From Capra hircus (taxonomy: Eukaryota; Chordata; Mammalia; Artiodactyla; Bovidae): a DNA stretch of 64,000 bases. The notes below the pieces were generated by a model that was not told the origin of the DNA, ran no database searches, and saw nothing but the letters and a program-made list of their open reading frames with translations. The stretch spans positions 35,847,550 through 35,911,549 of the forward strand of contig NC_030817.1 of assembly GCF_001704415.2 (NCBI RefSeq), written 5' to 3'. Every line of letters begins with the position of its first letter. Within the stretch, counting starts at the first letter, position 1. A program made the translations under genes and the position numbers. Of the stretch, positions 47,105-58,040 are shown one piece after another.

Positions 47105-47360
47105 ACAGATATACATATCCTTTGACCCAGCAATTCCTCTTGTGCAAAAGGGACATACGTGCAAGGAGGTTCATTGTGGTGCATCTGTGTTAGCAGGAGA
47201 CTGGCGACATGGAAACCCCCAACCTTGGGCAAGTTAAATGACCTGTGGTTACTCCATACAATAGACGTTCAAAAAGAATAAGGCAGCTTTATGCATTTGC
47301 TGCCACAGAACGGCCTTCAGTGACATTGTTGAGTGAGAAAGACAAGGCTGAGCAGAGTGT
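47105..47360 (+). mobile_element. old L1 (L1M) fragment
   Basis: Sense: 'tatcctttgacccagcaatt', 'tggttactccatacaataga'. Diverged. Confidence 0.55.
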
Positions 47361-47370
47361 ATAGCATGCT

Positions 47371-47687
47371 GTGCTGAGCGGAGCTGCTCAGTCATGTCTG
47401 ACTCTTTACCCACCAGGCCCTTCGGTCCGTGGGGACTCTCCAGGCAAGAATACTGGAGTGGGTTTGCCATGCCCTCCTCCAGGGGTTCTTCACAACCCAG
47501 AGACTGAACCCAGGTCTCCCACATTGCAGGCGTATTCTTTATCATCTGAACCACCAGGGAAGGCCATGAATACTGGAGTGGGTAGCCTAACCTTTCTGCA
47601 GGGGATCTTCCCAACCCAGGAAATGAATCAGGGTCTTCTGCATTGCAGGTGGATTCTTTACCAGCTGAGCTACCAGGGAAGCCCTAA
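47371..47687 (-). mobile_element. Bov-tA SINE plus second SINE half, with target-site duplication
   Basis: Antisense full-length-type copy ending 'ccaccagggaaggcc', followed directly by another tRNA half ('actggagtgggtagcc' to 'taccagggaagccc'). The pair together is bounded by atagcatgct at 47361-47370 and 47688-47697, so it either inserted as one composite or was extended after insertion. Confidence 0.88.
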
Positions 47688-47949
47688 ATAGCATGCTACC
47701 TTTTGTGTGTGTGTGTGTTTTTTTTTTAAATAATTCTTTTTAGATTCATAGAATATTTGTGGACAAGTTGCAAGAAACTAGAAAGTGAGGTTGTCTCTGT
47801 GGTGGTGACCTGGGGGACAGTGGTGGTGGGGAGATTGGTTTTTACTGTGAACTCCTTTATAAGATTTGAGTTTTGTACCATGTGTATGCTATTTAAATAA
47901 ATACACATACTTAACATCTTTGGCATTTCTCTGGCGTCTATGGGCTGGC

Positions 47950-48003
47950 TGTGCGGCTCTGGGCAAGTCATTTACCTGCTCTGAGCCCTATCTGTAAAAT
48001 CAG
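47950..48003 (+). mobile_element. MIR fragment
   Basis: 'gcggctctgggcaagtcatt' and 'ctatctgtaaaatc'. Short. Confidence 0.55.
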
Positions 48004-48025
48004 ATAAAAGTCACACTGAGAGGAA

Positions 48026-48160
48026 ATTCCCTGTTGTTGTTGGGACTCTGAGCTTTCACTGAGGAGGGCCCAGTTTTGATCCCTGGTCAGGGACCTAGGA
48101 TCCTGCAAGCCACACTGTGGTGTGGCCAAAAATAAAATATTCAATAAAATAACGTTACAG
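48026..48160 (+). mobile_element. CHR-type SINE
   Basis: Sense: 'actctgagctttcactgagg', B box region 'cagttttgatccc', 'gtgtggccaaaaataaaa'. Confidence 0.78.
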
Positions 48161-49379
48161 AACTGATGAATGAGAAGAGCCTGTGCAGGGTGTAGAGTAC
48201 CGGGCATTCAGTGAAAGGAGCTTCTGGGGTTGTTTATTTGTTATGTTTAAGCTGTTACCATCCAGATGCCAGGACAGGAAGAGCAAACCAGGCTAGGCGA
48301 GACGTAATGGGGAAGGGTGTGAGCATCTCAGAGCCAGCATGGCCTCTTTCTCATTTCTTCGCAGCGCGTCCACCCAGCCCGGAAACATGTGCTTATTTGC
48401 GCTGTGCTATTCCCCAGCCGCCTTCCTGGAGCACACGTGCGGGCAGCTGAGCCCAGACTATCCACCAGAGGGCGTCAGCTGCCGCGCTGCCTCCTCTCTC
48501 GTTTCTGGAGCCACTTCAGCCGCCAGGATGTGATGGGAGGTTTGCCACGGAAAAGGTTTAAGGTGGCCTTTTCTTTCTTGTTACGTCCACCGAATACACT
48601 GCTTATTGGTTTCAGTTAGGCCTGGGGGATGCTAAGGCACCAACGTGCAGTTAGGAGTAACACCCCTGGGGATATGTGTGTGTGTATGTGCACGCATGGG
48701 CTTGCAAGATGTGTATATGTGTGCATATGTGTGCAGAACCCTGGGCTGTGAGCTCCAGGTCATTTAGCATCTGCCTGGAGGGTGACTCTGCCCTGAAATG
48801 ACTGAGCCTCCCCAGGCTCTATGCCCTGAATAGTCAGAATGCCTTACATCCCAAATCTCACCATCCTAACCTGGACCGAGGTCTCCTTCACTTCTCATCT
48901 CCCTATGGCTTTGTCAACAACCTCTGCCTAGACAGGAGAAGGAAGGAAGCCCCAAGAGAATCCTATGTCCCAGCTCGTCATGCTCCAAATGCTCTTCTCT
49001 TTGCAGGATGATGTCCCCAGCACTTAACAGGCTATATCAGCGCCCTTTGACTCCACCTGCTTGCTCACAGCAGACAGGGAGGCTACAGGACATTTACTCT
49101 CAGCAGCCCCTACGTGGCAACACCGTGGGAACTTACCGCTCCTGAGTTTAGATCGTGTCTAAGCCTAGAGCCATGGTTTGTAGACTCCAAAGGGAAAGAA
49201 GAGATGGTCAGTGCATAGGATGCTGGGGTTTGTGGGTGCTTCTAGCCTGGGGAGGGTTCTGGGAATTGCCCTGAGTCCTTACTTTATAGCTTATGACTCT
49301 TGCCATTAACTGGTGAGGTGTGGACTAGACTGTACTTGGGATTTGTAACAATGATGATGTTAACCACTAACTCTCAAGA
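48161..49379. other. unique intergenic sequence containing a CTCF consensus
   Basis: No transposon recognised. It includes the CTCF-like site at 48462 and a degenerate GT stretch at about 48678-48735. No coding signal. Confidence 0.5.
48462..48474 (+). promoter_or_regulatory. CTCF core consensus
   Basis: ccaccagagggcg matches the vertebrate CTCF core (CCASYAGRKGGCR) at all 13 positions, in unique GC-rich sequence rather than in a SINE. Motif evidence only; occupancy is unknown. Confidence 0.6.
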
Positions 49380-49561
49380 GTGCAACCTAGGTGATAGGCA
49401 CTGTTCTTGGTGCTTTGCACACATCAACTCAGCTGATCCTCTGAATAGAGGACTAACTATCTCATTGGGCATTTAGTACCTCACTGGGTATCACTTCTAT
49501 TTTACAGATGGAGAAACTAAAGCAGAGAGGAAGGGTAATTTACCTAAGGACACACCCATGG
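49380..49561 (-). mobile_element. MIR SINE, left part
   Basis: Antisense: 'ttttacagatggagaaacta' and 'ggtaatttacctaaggacac', interrupted by a Bov-tA. Confidence 0.7.
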
Positions 49562-49775
49562 TGGCGCTAGTGATAAAGAGCTGCATGGCAATGCAGGAGA
49601 TATAAGAGACACAGGTGTGATCCCTGGGTCGGGAAGATCCCCTGGAGGAGGGCATGGCAACCCACTCCAGTGTTTTTGCCTTGAGAATCCCCATGGACAG
49701 AGAGAGACTGGTGGGCTACCATCCATAGTGTCGCAAAGAGTTGCACATGACCGAGTGACTTAGCACATGCGCACA
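49562..49775 (+). mobile_element. Bov-tA SINE inserted in MIR
   Basis: Sense: from 'ggcgctagtgataaagagct' past 'gatccctgggtcgggaagat' to 'gttgcacatgaccgagtgac'. It splits the MIR between its 'cacac' and 'agctagt' landmarks. Confidence 0.88.
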
Positions 49776-49850
49776 GAGCTAGTAGGAGGCATAACTGGGA
49801 ACCGAACTCGAAACTGGGCTTCAAAGACCCAGGGGTTTGAAGCCAGCCTG
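49776..49850 (-). mobile_element. MIR SINE, right part
   Basis: 'agagctagtaggaggcataa' and 'aaccgaactcgaaactggg' continue the MIR core. Confidence 0.65.
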
Positions 49851-50709
49851 TTCAGTTTTGTAGCACTTTCTTCAAGGTACCCAGGAAGGGAGAAATCCCA
49901 TTGTCCAGGTGAGAGAAGCTAGATTCCGAAATGGGCACAAAGCTTCTCAGAGTCCCAGTCAAGGAACATCCCCTTCAGAATAAATATGAAAAGGAAAGCA
50001 TCTTGAAAACGTGCCCAAGTTGGGGTTTGGGGCACACCAGGGTAACTGGTGGCCCTTTCCTGCTCAAGAGCCGGGGTCCTGCAGGGCATCCAGCTCGCAG
50101 TAGCAGCAGCCACCTCCCACACCTCTGGGCGCTGTAGACTAGGAGGGGAAGGAGGAAGCCAGTCTCTCTGGGTTGCAGGGAAGGGCGGGGCTGAAGCCTC
50201 TTCATTCCCGGCACATCCAGTGAAGCGGGTGGGAGGCTGCTGCAGGCACTCTGCTCTCTCGCACCTGTTCAATTTTATTTTACTTTTTGAGTCAGTCCCT
50301 CAGACGCTCAGGTTTGTTAGCTCCCTGCTGGTTCCACATTGAACAGAGCCTTTGAATGGGAGACTGAGTCAGAGCTGCCTCAAACATGCCTGGAAGGTGA
50401 GAACCGCAGCCCATAAAAGCACTCTTCATAGCACTAAATTCCTCTGCTTCAGACTCTTTGAACCTGGAGTGATCTACAGGTTGCAGCCCAGCTGGAGACG
50501 TACGATAAAAGAAACTGGTCTGCTCAGAGTCCAGTGGGAGCTGACAGAGGAAGAGAGTTTGACAAAAGGGAGGCTGGGCCTGGTGGGGCCTGGTGACTCC
50601 ACGATGGGCCACAGGTAGGGCAGGAGGTCATCTGGCTGCCCGGGACAGCTGCTGGTCCCAGGACACCACTTCTAACTCCTCTGAACTCTGAAAGACAGTG
50701 AACCCAGGT
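49851..50709. other. unique intergenic sequence
   Basis: No repeat recognised. Open frames of 60-117 codons overlap on both strands without resemblance to proteins. Confidence 0.45.
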
Positions 50710-50836
50710 GAAAAAAAATACAACCAACTAGTGAATATACCAAAACAGAAACAAACTTACAGATATAGAAAAAAACTAGTGGTTACCAGTGGGGAGAGGG
50801 AAGGGTATATTGTACAACACAGGAAATTTAGCCAAT
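50710..50836 (+). mobile_element. older L1 3' UTR, first part
   Basis: Sense: 'aaactagtggttaccagtgg' and 'tatattgtacaacacaggaa'. It continues at 51333 and 51819 around nested insertions. Confidence 0.75.
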
Positions 50837-51028
50837 TTAAAAAATTCACTTATTTTAATTGGAAGATAATTACTTTACAATATTGTGATGGTTTTTGCCA
50901 TACATCAGCGTGAATCAGGCACAGGTATGCGTGTGTCCCTCCCACCCTGAACCCCCCTCCCACCTCCTTCCCCACCCTGTGCCCCTAGGCTGTCCCAGAG
51001 CACTGGCTCTGGGCGCACCAATTTTTCT
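50837..51028 (-). mobile_element. ruminant L1 3' end, antisense
   Basis: 'tattttaattggaagataat' and 'ttgccatacatcagcgtgaa', then a C-rich part, match the reverse complement of the ruminant L1 3' UTR. Its tail side is at the left boundary duplication. Confidence 0.65.
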
Positions 51029-51332
51029 TTAGATATATCATTTTATTTATGTATTTATTTTTGGCTGTGCTGGATCTTCTTTGCTGGCTTTTCTCTAGTT
51101 GTGGCGAGTAGGGGCTAGTCTCTAGTTGCAGTGTGCGGGCTGCTCATTGCAGTGGTTTCTCTTGCTACCGAGCACCCGCTCTAGAGCACAAGCTCAGCAG
51201 CTGTGGCCCATGGGCTGTGGGCCGTGTGATTAGTTGCTCCGTAGCATGTGGGATCTTCTCAAATCAGCGATCAAAGCCATGTCTCCTGCATTAGCAGGAG
51301 GATTCTTTACCACTTAGCTACCAGGGAAGCCC
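51029..51332 (-). mobile_element. long CHR-type SINE
   Basis: Antisense, about 300 bp: 'tttggctgtgctggatcttc', 'gctctagagcacaagctcag', 'agttgctccgtagcatgtgg', 'gctaccagggaagccc'. Together with the L1 piece to its left it is enclosed by an 8-bp duplication, tagccaat, at 50829-50836 and 51333-51340. Confidence 0.85.
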
Positions 51333-51384
51333 TAGCCAATGTTTAATAAATGGAGCATAATCTTTAAAAAATCTGAGTTACTAT
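51333..51384 (+). mobile_element. older L1 3' UTR, second part
   Basis: 'tagccaatgtttaataaatg' and 'gagttactatgctgtaca' resume the host L1. Confidence 0.7.
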
Positions 51385-51605
51385 GCTGTACATCTCCCTG
51401 GCGGCTCAGACGGTAAAGCGTCTGCCTACAACGCGGGAGACCTGGGTTCATTCCCTGGGTCGGGAAGATCTCTTGGAGAAGGCAATGGCAACTGACTCCA
51501 GTATTCTTGCCTGAAAAATCCCATGGATGGAGGAGCCTGGTAGGCTACAGTTCATGGGGTCGCCAAGAGTCGGACATGACTGAGTGACTTCACTCACTCA
51601 CACCT
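51385..51605 (+). mobile_element. Bov-tA SINE, left arm of inverted pair
   Basis: Sense copy, 'ctggcggctcagacggtaaa' to 'agtcggacatgactgagtga', about 220 bp. Confidence 0.93.
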
Positions 51606-51616
51606 TTAATGATATA

Positions 51617-51818
51617 ATGTGCTTAGTTGCTCGCTTGTGTTTGACTCTTTGTGACCCTATGGACTGTCAGGCTCCTCTGTCCATGTGGATTCTCCAGGCA
51701 AGAATACTGGAGTGGGTTGCCATGCCCTTCTCCAGGGGAATCTTCCCAACCCGAAATCGAACCCAGGTCTCCCACATTGCAGGTGGATTTTTTACCATCT
51801 GAGCTACCAGGGAAGCCC
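51617..51818 (-). mobile_element. Bov-tA SINE, right arm of inverted pair
   Basis: Antisense copy, 'gcttagttgctcgcttgtgt' to 'gagctaccagggaagccc', about 200 bp, in opposite orientation to the SINE ending 11 bp upstream. Confidence 0.93.
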
Positions 51819-51995
51819 AAATTACATAATTATATAATACTGTACAAAAGTATATAATATTTATATAATATATATTTGCCCAATATTACATACTTTATAT
51901 AATATATAAAATTATATAACATTGTACAAGATTATATAAAATATACAAAATTATGTAATATTGTACATCATTTATACTTCAGTAAAAAAAAAAAA
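51819..51995 (+). mobile_element. older L1 3' end, AT-rich tail
   Basis: Tandem-like 'tataatattgtac' variants ending 'tatacttcagtaaaaaaa', the usual end of this L1 group, expanded into an AT-rich imperfect repeat. Confidence 0.7.
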
Positions 51996-52109
51996 ATTCT
52001 CCAACAGTTGGGAATTGGCCAGACAGGGACCCCAGGACCTTACGCACCTAGGTGCAAGGTAGGACGGTGCTGCCCAGCTGCCTTGAAGTCAGATGTGGCC
52101 ATGTGACTT

Positions 52110-52375
52110 GCTTCTGTGGATGAAGTATGAACTGCAGTGATACTTCTGGTGGAAGCTCCATCCTTCTTTTCCGCTGCCATGGCAATCTTAACTCCAGGTG
52201 GTGGCCGTTGTGCCAGCCTCAGCTCCAGAGAGAGCTGTGTGGATTGGAGGCCCCAGCTGAGCTGGGATGGATGGACAGCACCGTGAGAAATAAGTCTTTG
52301 TGGTTTTAAGCCACTGAAATTTTGGGGGTGCCTGTTAATGCAGCATAATCTAACTTATGCTGACAGGTATGTGGA
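52110..52375 (+). mobile_element. ancient mammalian repeat, family unassigned
   Basis: 'tgtggccatgtgacttgctt', 'gagaaataagtctttgtggt' and 'ttttaagccactgaaatttt' form a recognisable common mammalian repeat (LTR-like or MER class). Confidence 0.5.
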
Positions 52376-52744
52376 TAATCAGATTGCTGAATCCTGGCTG
52401 ATGGATCCCTCAGCTAATATGTTATGCATCCAGGCAACAACATTCTTTAACCTAATTAAAATACACATAAGTTCCAAAATTGAGTCTTTGGGGTAGGCAT
52501 TGCTAGCACTGTTGCAGGTTAGTGGGGGGAGAAATTTGGGAAGTAGCTATGAGCCTGCTTAAATGCCACTGCTTGCTCTGCCCGGCTTAGAGGATTCCTG
52601 TAGGGAGGTCCCGAGGACTGATGAGTCAGGCGCTTAGTTCTCTAATGTGTCAGTGGAATACCTGCCTTTTACCATCATCTATCAAAGAAACAGAAGCATG
52701 GTCACAGACCACTTTGGAACAAGAGGAGAAGCTGGTCCCTTTAA

Positions 52745-52880
52745 TGTGTGGATCTCACTCCTGGCTGCACGTTAGAATCATCTGGAAGCTTAACATCTCC
52801 ACACCCAGGCTGTTCCCCAGAAAAGTCAAAGTCTCTGAGGGTGGGCTCGTCAGCAGCAGCTTGTGAAGCTCCCCAGCTAA
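52745..52880. mobile_element. MER5-type hAT-Charlie fragment
   Basis: 'gcacgttagaatcatctgga' and 'cttgtgaagctccccagcta' are diagnostic MER5-like landmarks. Confidence 0.6.
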
Positions 52881-53149
52881 TCCATGTGCCTGGCCGAGCA
52901 CCACAGCCATAACATCTCCTTTTCCTCCAACGGGGGCCATATTTTAACCAATGTTTGAGGCAGTCATTTTGTAGAATTCTCCTGCTTTCCCATAGTCGTG
53001 TATCTCAGGCTGCCGCAGATGCTGGAAAGAAAATGCCTGGAGATTCAGTCTCCGAAGGGTAAGTACTCATATGGGGAGATCCTGGAGCCTAATAGTCCCC
53101 TCCTAGGAGGATCTGGGCGTAGACGGACCTGGACTTGCCTCCTTGCCCA

Positions 53150-53290
53150 ATAACAGTTCTGTGACTTTGGACAAGTTTCTTGACATCTCTGAGCCTCAGT
53201 TTCCTCATCTGCAATGTGGGAATAATCTAATGCCAGCCTTATTGGCTTAGCACAATAGTCTCTGCATAACTACTAGCTAAATTATTATTT
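53150..53290 (+). mobile_element. MIR SINE
   Basis: 'ttctgtgactttggacaagt', 'gagcctcagtttcctcatct', 'gcaatgtgggaataatctaa'. Confidence 0.82.
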
Positions 53291-53669
53291 CTCCCAGGTG
53301 ACTTGTCTTGAATGATGAGGAAGGTCCAGTTGTACAAGTTCCATCTGCTGCCCTTACCTGCAGCACTCCTTCAGTGGTGAATGGAACCTCAACTCTCCAA
53401 TGACCCCAGCCATAAACTGGGGAGGCATTCTGGACTCTTCAGTCCACATCCAATTCATTATTAACCGTGATATCCTGCTAAGGACCTCACAGATCCACCC
53501 TGTTCTCCCCATCCATCCTGCAACTTCCTTGAGCTTGAGCATTATCTGAATTATGCAGTAGCCCCTGGTGGGTCTCCCCAATGCCTCTCCTCAAATCCCT
53601 TCCCCAAAATGTAGTCAGAGTGATCTTTCTAAGCTATAAATCTCCTTATTAGACATTAAAGCAAAATTT

Positions 53670-54255
53670 TCAGTTGTAATAATTAAGACAGTGGGGGTGC
53701 TGGTGGATGAATAGACAACACATCAATCGAGAAAAAAATAGGAAGTCCAGAAATAGATCTACATACATAGAGGAAGTTGGTATATTACAAAAGTGGCATT
53801 TCAAATCAGTGGGGAAAAGACAGATTATTCAATAAACAGCACAGGCACAACTGGGTGGCCATGTTTGCATAGAAATACAATTGGATCCATGCCTCATGCT
53901 TTACACAAGGAATGGTTCTCAGATATAAACATAAAAAGGTAAATCCATAAAAGTCCTAGAGGAAAACACAGTATAACTCAAAGCAGAAAGTGCCTTTTAA
54001 AATAGGATTCAAATTCCAGAAGCTAAAAAAGAAAAGACCAAGAAGTTCAACTACATTTAAAAAACTCTCTATGGAAATAATCACCATAGGCAAAAATCAT
54101 AAGTTTGGGTAAAAGATTTTAACTCATATCACAAATCAAAGGTAAATTTCACAATATACAATGAGCTTCTACCAATGATTAGAAAAAGACCAACAACTTG
54201 ATAATAAAATGGACAATTATATGGACAAACATTTCAAAGGAAATTACGAATGACT
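53670..54255 (+). mobile_element. old L1 (L1M) ORF2 region, first part
   Basis: Sense: 'atccataaaagtcctagagg', 'accaagaagttcaactacat', 'ttaactcatatcacaaatca'. Many stops. It continues at 54709. Confidence 0.7.
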
Positions 54256-54268
54256 ATTAAGCATATAA

Positions 54269-54695
54269 TTTTTGCAATAGTCATGTATGGATGTGAGAGT
54301 TGGACCATTAAGAAGGCTGAGTGCCAAAGAACTGATGCTTTTGAATTGTGCTAGAGAAGACTCTTGAGAGTCCCTTGGACTGCAAGATCAAACCAGTCAA
54401 TCCTAAAGGGAATCAGCCCTGAATATTTATTGAGGAACTGTTGCTGAAGTGGAAGCTCCAATATTTTGGCCACGTGATGCAAACAGCCAATGCACTGGAA
54501 AAGATCCTGATGCTGGGAAAGCTTGACGACAGAAGGAGAAGGGGTGGCAGAGGATGAGATAGTTAGGTAGCATCACTGACTCAATGGGCATGAATTTGAG
54601 CAAACTCTGGGAGATAGTGGAGGACGGGGAGCCTGGTGTCCTGCAGTCCATGGAGTGGCAAAGAGTTGGACACAACTTAGCAACTGAACAACAAA
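54269..54695 (+). mobile_element. BovB-derived 3' end in L1M, with target-site duplication
   Basis: 427-bp sense copy ('tatggatgtgagagttggac' to 'ttggacacaacttagcaact', then aac tail) bounded by a perfect 13-bp duplication attaagcatataa at 54256-54268 and 54696-54708. Confidence 0.93.
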
Positions 54696-54708
54696 ATTAA
54701 GCATATAA

Positions 54709-54815
54709 AACTATGGTCAACCTCACTCAAGTGAAATGCAAATGAAAAGGACATATGTTATTTTTCGCCTATTAGATTGGAAAACATTTTAAAAATTGGT
54801 GACATAGGAATTGCT
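54709..54815 (+). mobile_element. old L1 (L1M), second part
   Basis: 'actatggtcaacctcactca' and 'gaaatgcaaatgaaaagg' carry on the L1 beyond the BovB. Confidence 0.6.
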
Positions 54816-54950
54816 GTGTGTGTGTATGTGCTAGGTTGCTCCATCGTGTCTGTTTGTGACCCTGTGGAGTGTCGCCTGCCAGGCTCTTCTGTCCGTGGGA
54901 GTTCCCAGGCAAGAATACTGGAGTGGGTTGCCATGTCCTCCTCCAGAGGA
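54816..54950 (-). mobile_element. Bov-tA SINE, truncated
   Basis: Antisense: 'gttgctccatcgtgtctgt', 'aagaatactggagtgggtt', stopping at 'atgtcctcctccag'; the tRNA half is missing. Confidence 0.82.
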
Positions 54951-55035
54951 ACTGATGAAGACGGTAAGAAATCAAGCACTGTCATCCATCGTTGCCAGAC
55001 ACATAAATCAATGGAAGGGAACTTGGGAAACTAGC

Positions 55036-55400
55036 CAAATGACAAATATTAATAACTGTGATGGTTATCAACTTGGCAAGGCTCTAGTACCAGTTATTTA
55101 ATCAAACACAAATCTAGGTGTTGCTGTGAAGGCACTTGGTAGACGTGGTTAACATCTTGATGTCAGGTGACATCAAGTAAAGCAGGAGAGCCCTTGATGA
55201 TGTAGGTGGGCCTCTTCCAATCAGTTGAAGGTGTTAAGAGCAAAACCTGAAGTTTCTAGGAGGAGAAATTCTGCCTCAAGACTGAAGCACCAGTTTCTGC
55301 CTGAGGTTCCAGCCTGCTGGCCTTTAATATCTACTATATATCTATTTAGTATCTATCTGTCTGTCTGTCTTCTCGGTGTTTCTCTGGAGAACACTGATAT
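55036..55400 (+). mobile_element. MaLR LTR (MLT1-like), solo
   Basis: An old endogenous-retrovirus-like LTR standing alone. Landmarks: 'ctgtgatggttatcaacttg', 'gtgggcctcttccaatcagt', 'ccagcctgctggcctttaa', and near the end a CTGT microsatellite (about 55357-55370) and 'tttctctggagaacactgat'. No internal viral genes accompany it. Confidence 0.75.
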
Positions 55401-55402
55401 GA

Positions 55403-55640
55403 TCTAGCAATTCCACTTTTCTATTTGTGGGAAACTTGCACGTACATCAAACGACCCATGAACAATGCATTTCATCACAGCAATGTCTGTAACAGGGGGA
55501 ATGAAGGCAGGCTGAGGGTCCATCAGCACAGCGCTGGAGCCCTAGGTAGCCACCACATGTGAGGCAATGGCAGAGTAGTTTCCAAAACTGATTTAAGTGA
55601 AAAAAGAAAAATAGCATACAACGACAGTGTGTCTGTGTGC
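55403..55640 (+). mobile_element. old L1 (L1M), third part
   Basis: 'gatctagcaattccactttt' and 'agtgaaaaaagaaaaatagc' look like the continuation of the L1M interrupted above. Confidence 0.5.
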
Positions 55641-56161
55641 TTTTCTTTGGAAAAATCGAGAAACTAGGTTAGTGTTTGTCAATGTATGAAGTATCTCTTG
55701 GTGGCTACGTAAGAAACTAACTCTGAATGCCCCTGGCATGGGTGTTGAGTGCCTGGGGCAGGAGAAGACATTTCACTTATGTTCTTTGTTCTACAAAACA
55801 TAACCCCTCATATACGATCCTATCGCTTGCAGGCAAGGGACAGGGAAGGTGGAGCCCACGCTTTTTACAGTCATTGACAAGGGTGTGATCCTCTGGTTCC
55901 AAACCCATTCCCAGCCCCTAAACCCACCACTCCCTGTTCTCCATTCCTAAGTTGTCTGTTCTCCTAAGTTGTTCTCCATTCCAGTTGTCTGTTCCCTTAT
56001 TTCCTCTGACTCACACCACTCTCTGTTGCCCCCAAGTCAGGAGCGCCCCCAGGCTCTCTCTAAGAACCGCTTTTCCTTGGGGTTGCTTCCTCTCTTCCGA
56101 AGAAGCTAGTGGTGTTTGACTTCCTTTGCTGGGAGGAGAGCTGCAGGCTTTACTCCTACAC

Positions 56162-56174
56162 TGCCCTCTCGTGG
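56162..56174 (-). promoter_or_regulatory. CTCF-like site
   Basis: tgccctctcgtgg on the + strand; its reverse complement matches the CTCF core with one mismatch (G at the Y position). It points opposite to the 48462 site. Confidence 0.4.
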
Positions 56175-57633
56175 ACACCTTGACCTCTGGGCTCGTATCA
56201 TTCAGGCTAAGAGACTGAAAAGAACCGCCCCCCACCCCGGCCCCCCAGGGGGCCTGCGGGGCATCTCAGGTTTTCTCTGGTTGGCCTGGGATAGATGGCT
56301 CACTGTTAGCGGACTTTCCTACCAGATCCACAAGAGGCTTGGTGCTAGCCCCCCTGCATGGCATCTGCTGTTTATAGACATGCACTGGTCAGCACCCAGT
56401 CAGCAGGAAATCCTGTTGTACGAGGAAGACAGCAAACCTGGGGCCTGTCCCCTGAAGTCTTTTCTGGAGGAGGGGTTGATGTGAACACTTTAGATGTGCC
56501 TCTGGATAAATGCAGTGACTGAAAGTGAACAAGGGCTCGGATGGTGTCTCAGGAAGTGGAGATGAAGTCATCTGGACCCCAAAGCACAGAACAAGAGAAA
56601 GCACGCAGGGTGTGTTTTCTCTGCCCAGTTTGGATATATGCATTTGGTAACGGAGGGAAGGAAATGATGTCAACATGTGCATTTCATCTCTCAATAATTT
56701 CTCAAAGACAATTTGCTGTCTTTGGACATATTCCATCTTGGATGAGTAATAGGGTCATAGGGTCCATGTCAAAAGGGACTCAGGCAGGTATAGCTATTGG
56801 AAATCCATGTTCCGCTTTTTGCCAGTGAGCAGATCTGGGATAAACTAAACAGAAAGCAAAGTGGAGAGGTTCAACTGGACAGGTTTGATCTTGGGGTTTG
56901 GAGGTTCATCTGACTTCACTCCTGAGCCTGTTGGAATTTTATGGCATGGAAAATTGCAACTATCTCCCAAGGATGCTGGCACAAACAGGGACACCCAGTT
57001 CTGGCTGTGGTCCCCACAGGGAGGTTTAACTGGAACCTCTTGGCTGTCTTAAGTTCCAATAGTTCTGGTGGGATCGTTTCACTCACCAAAACTCCAGTTT
57101 TGTTTCTCCTGGATTGGTCTTAAAAACATAAAACCTCAAAAAGCTGTGGAACACACTATTTAAAAACATGCACTCTGAGTCAAACGTAAACACAAAGCTG
57201 TCTTTTTATAAAGTCTGAGCTTTATAACTGTGCCAAAATGTTTCTCTGTCGGTTTTAAAAATTGAAGTAGAAACCACTAAAGAGTGAAAAAATATTCCAG
57301 GGAGGAAATTCTCAGACATCAAACGGCCAGGTTTATATCACAAAGAAGTCACTGTCTATGCGCAAGGGCCCCTTGGGCAAGGCTGGTGGACTGACAGCCG
57401 GGAGGACATGGAAAGATCACGCGCTCCAGCGGAGCCCCTCGGTCATAATGATGTTGTGCTGACATTTGTCAAACTTTCCAACTTCCCAGGCACCCACGTT
57501 TCCTACTTCATGTACCTGTGATCCTAATGGGTAGACAGATCCCTCCACCCACCACACGCAGAGAAGCTACCTTCCGTTCTCTATCCATCTGGGCCAGAAG
57601 CCAAGAGCGGGAAACTTGAAGACCACGCTCCGG

Positions 57634-57647
57634 GTTACCATAGAAAC
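57634..57647. promoter_or_regulatory. RFX X-box-like palindrome
   Basis: gttaccatagaaac: two half-sites resembling the RFX consensus GTTRCC-N2-RGYAAC with one deviation. Motif evidence only. Confidence 0.4.
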
Positions 57648-58040
57648 GGTGCTCTTTCAGGTGACCCGTTTCCAAACAGCTTCAGCGGGGTCTAACCTCC
57701 CGCCACTGGTCCCATTACCTTCTGGATCCTCCTCTTCCAGCATGTCGCCTTTCTCAACAATTGTTTTAGGCTCTTAGAAATGCCCAGTGACAAAAGCACT
57801 TAACATTCTTGAGTCAACATCCGCGCATCCCGCAGACCTGCCGGTCACTCCTCTGCCACGCCGCAGGCAGAGTCAGCACGGGGGAGAGGAGATGTTGACC
57901 TCAGGAATTTTACCATCTCATCTTGAGGGCGATCTCCCAGATTGATTTTGCTGGCTGGCCCCAGAAAGGGAGAGGAACAGGACTACGTTTTAGCAAATTG
58001 ACAGAATAATTTTGTCCTTTGACTCCAGTGTGAGATGGAT

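Noticed and set aside
55036..55400. Possible provirus
   Set aside because: Only a solo MaLR-type LTR is present, with no internal genes or partner LTR nearby.
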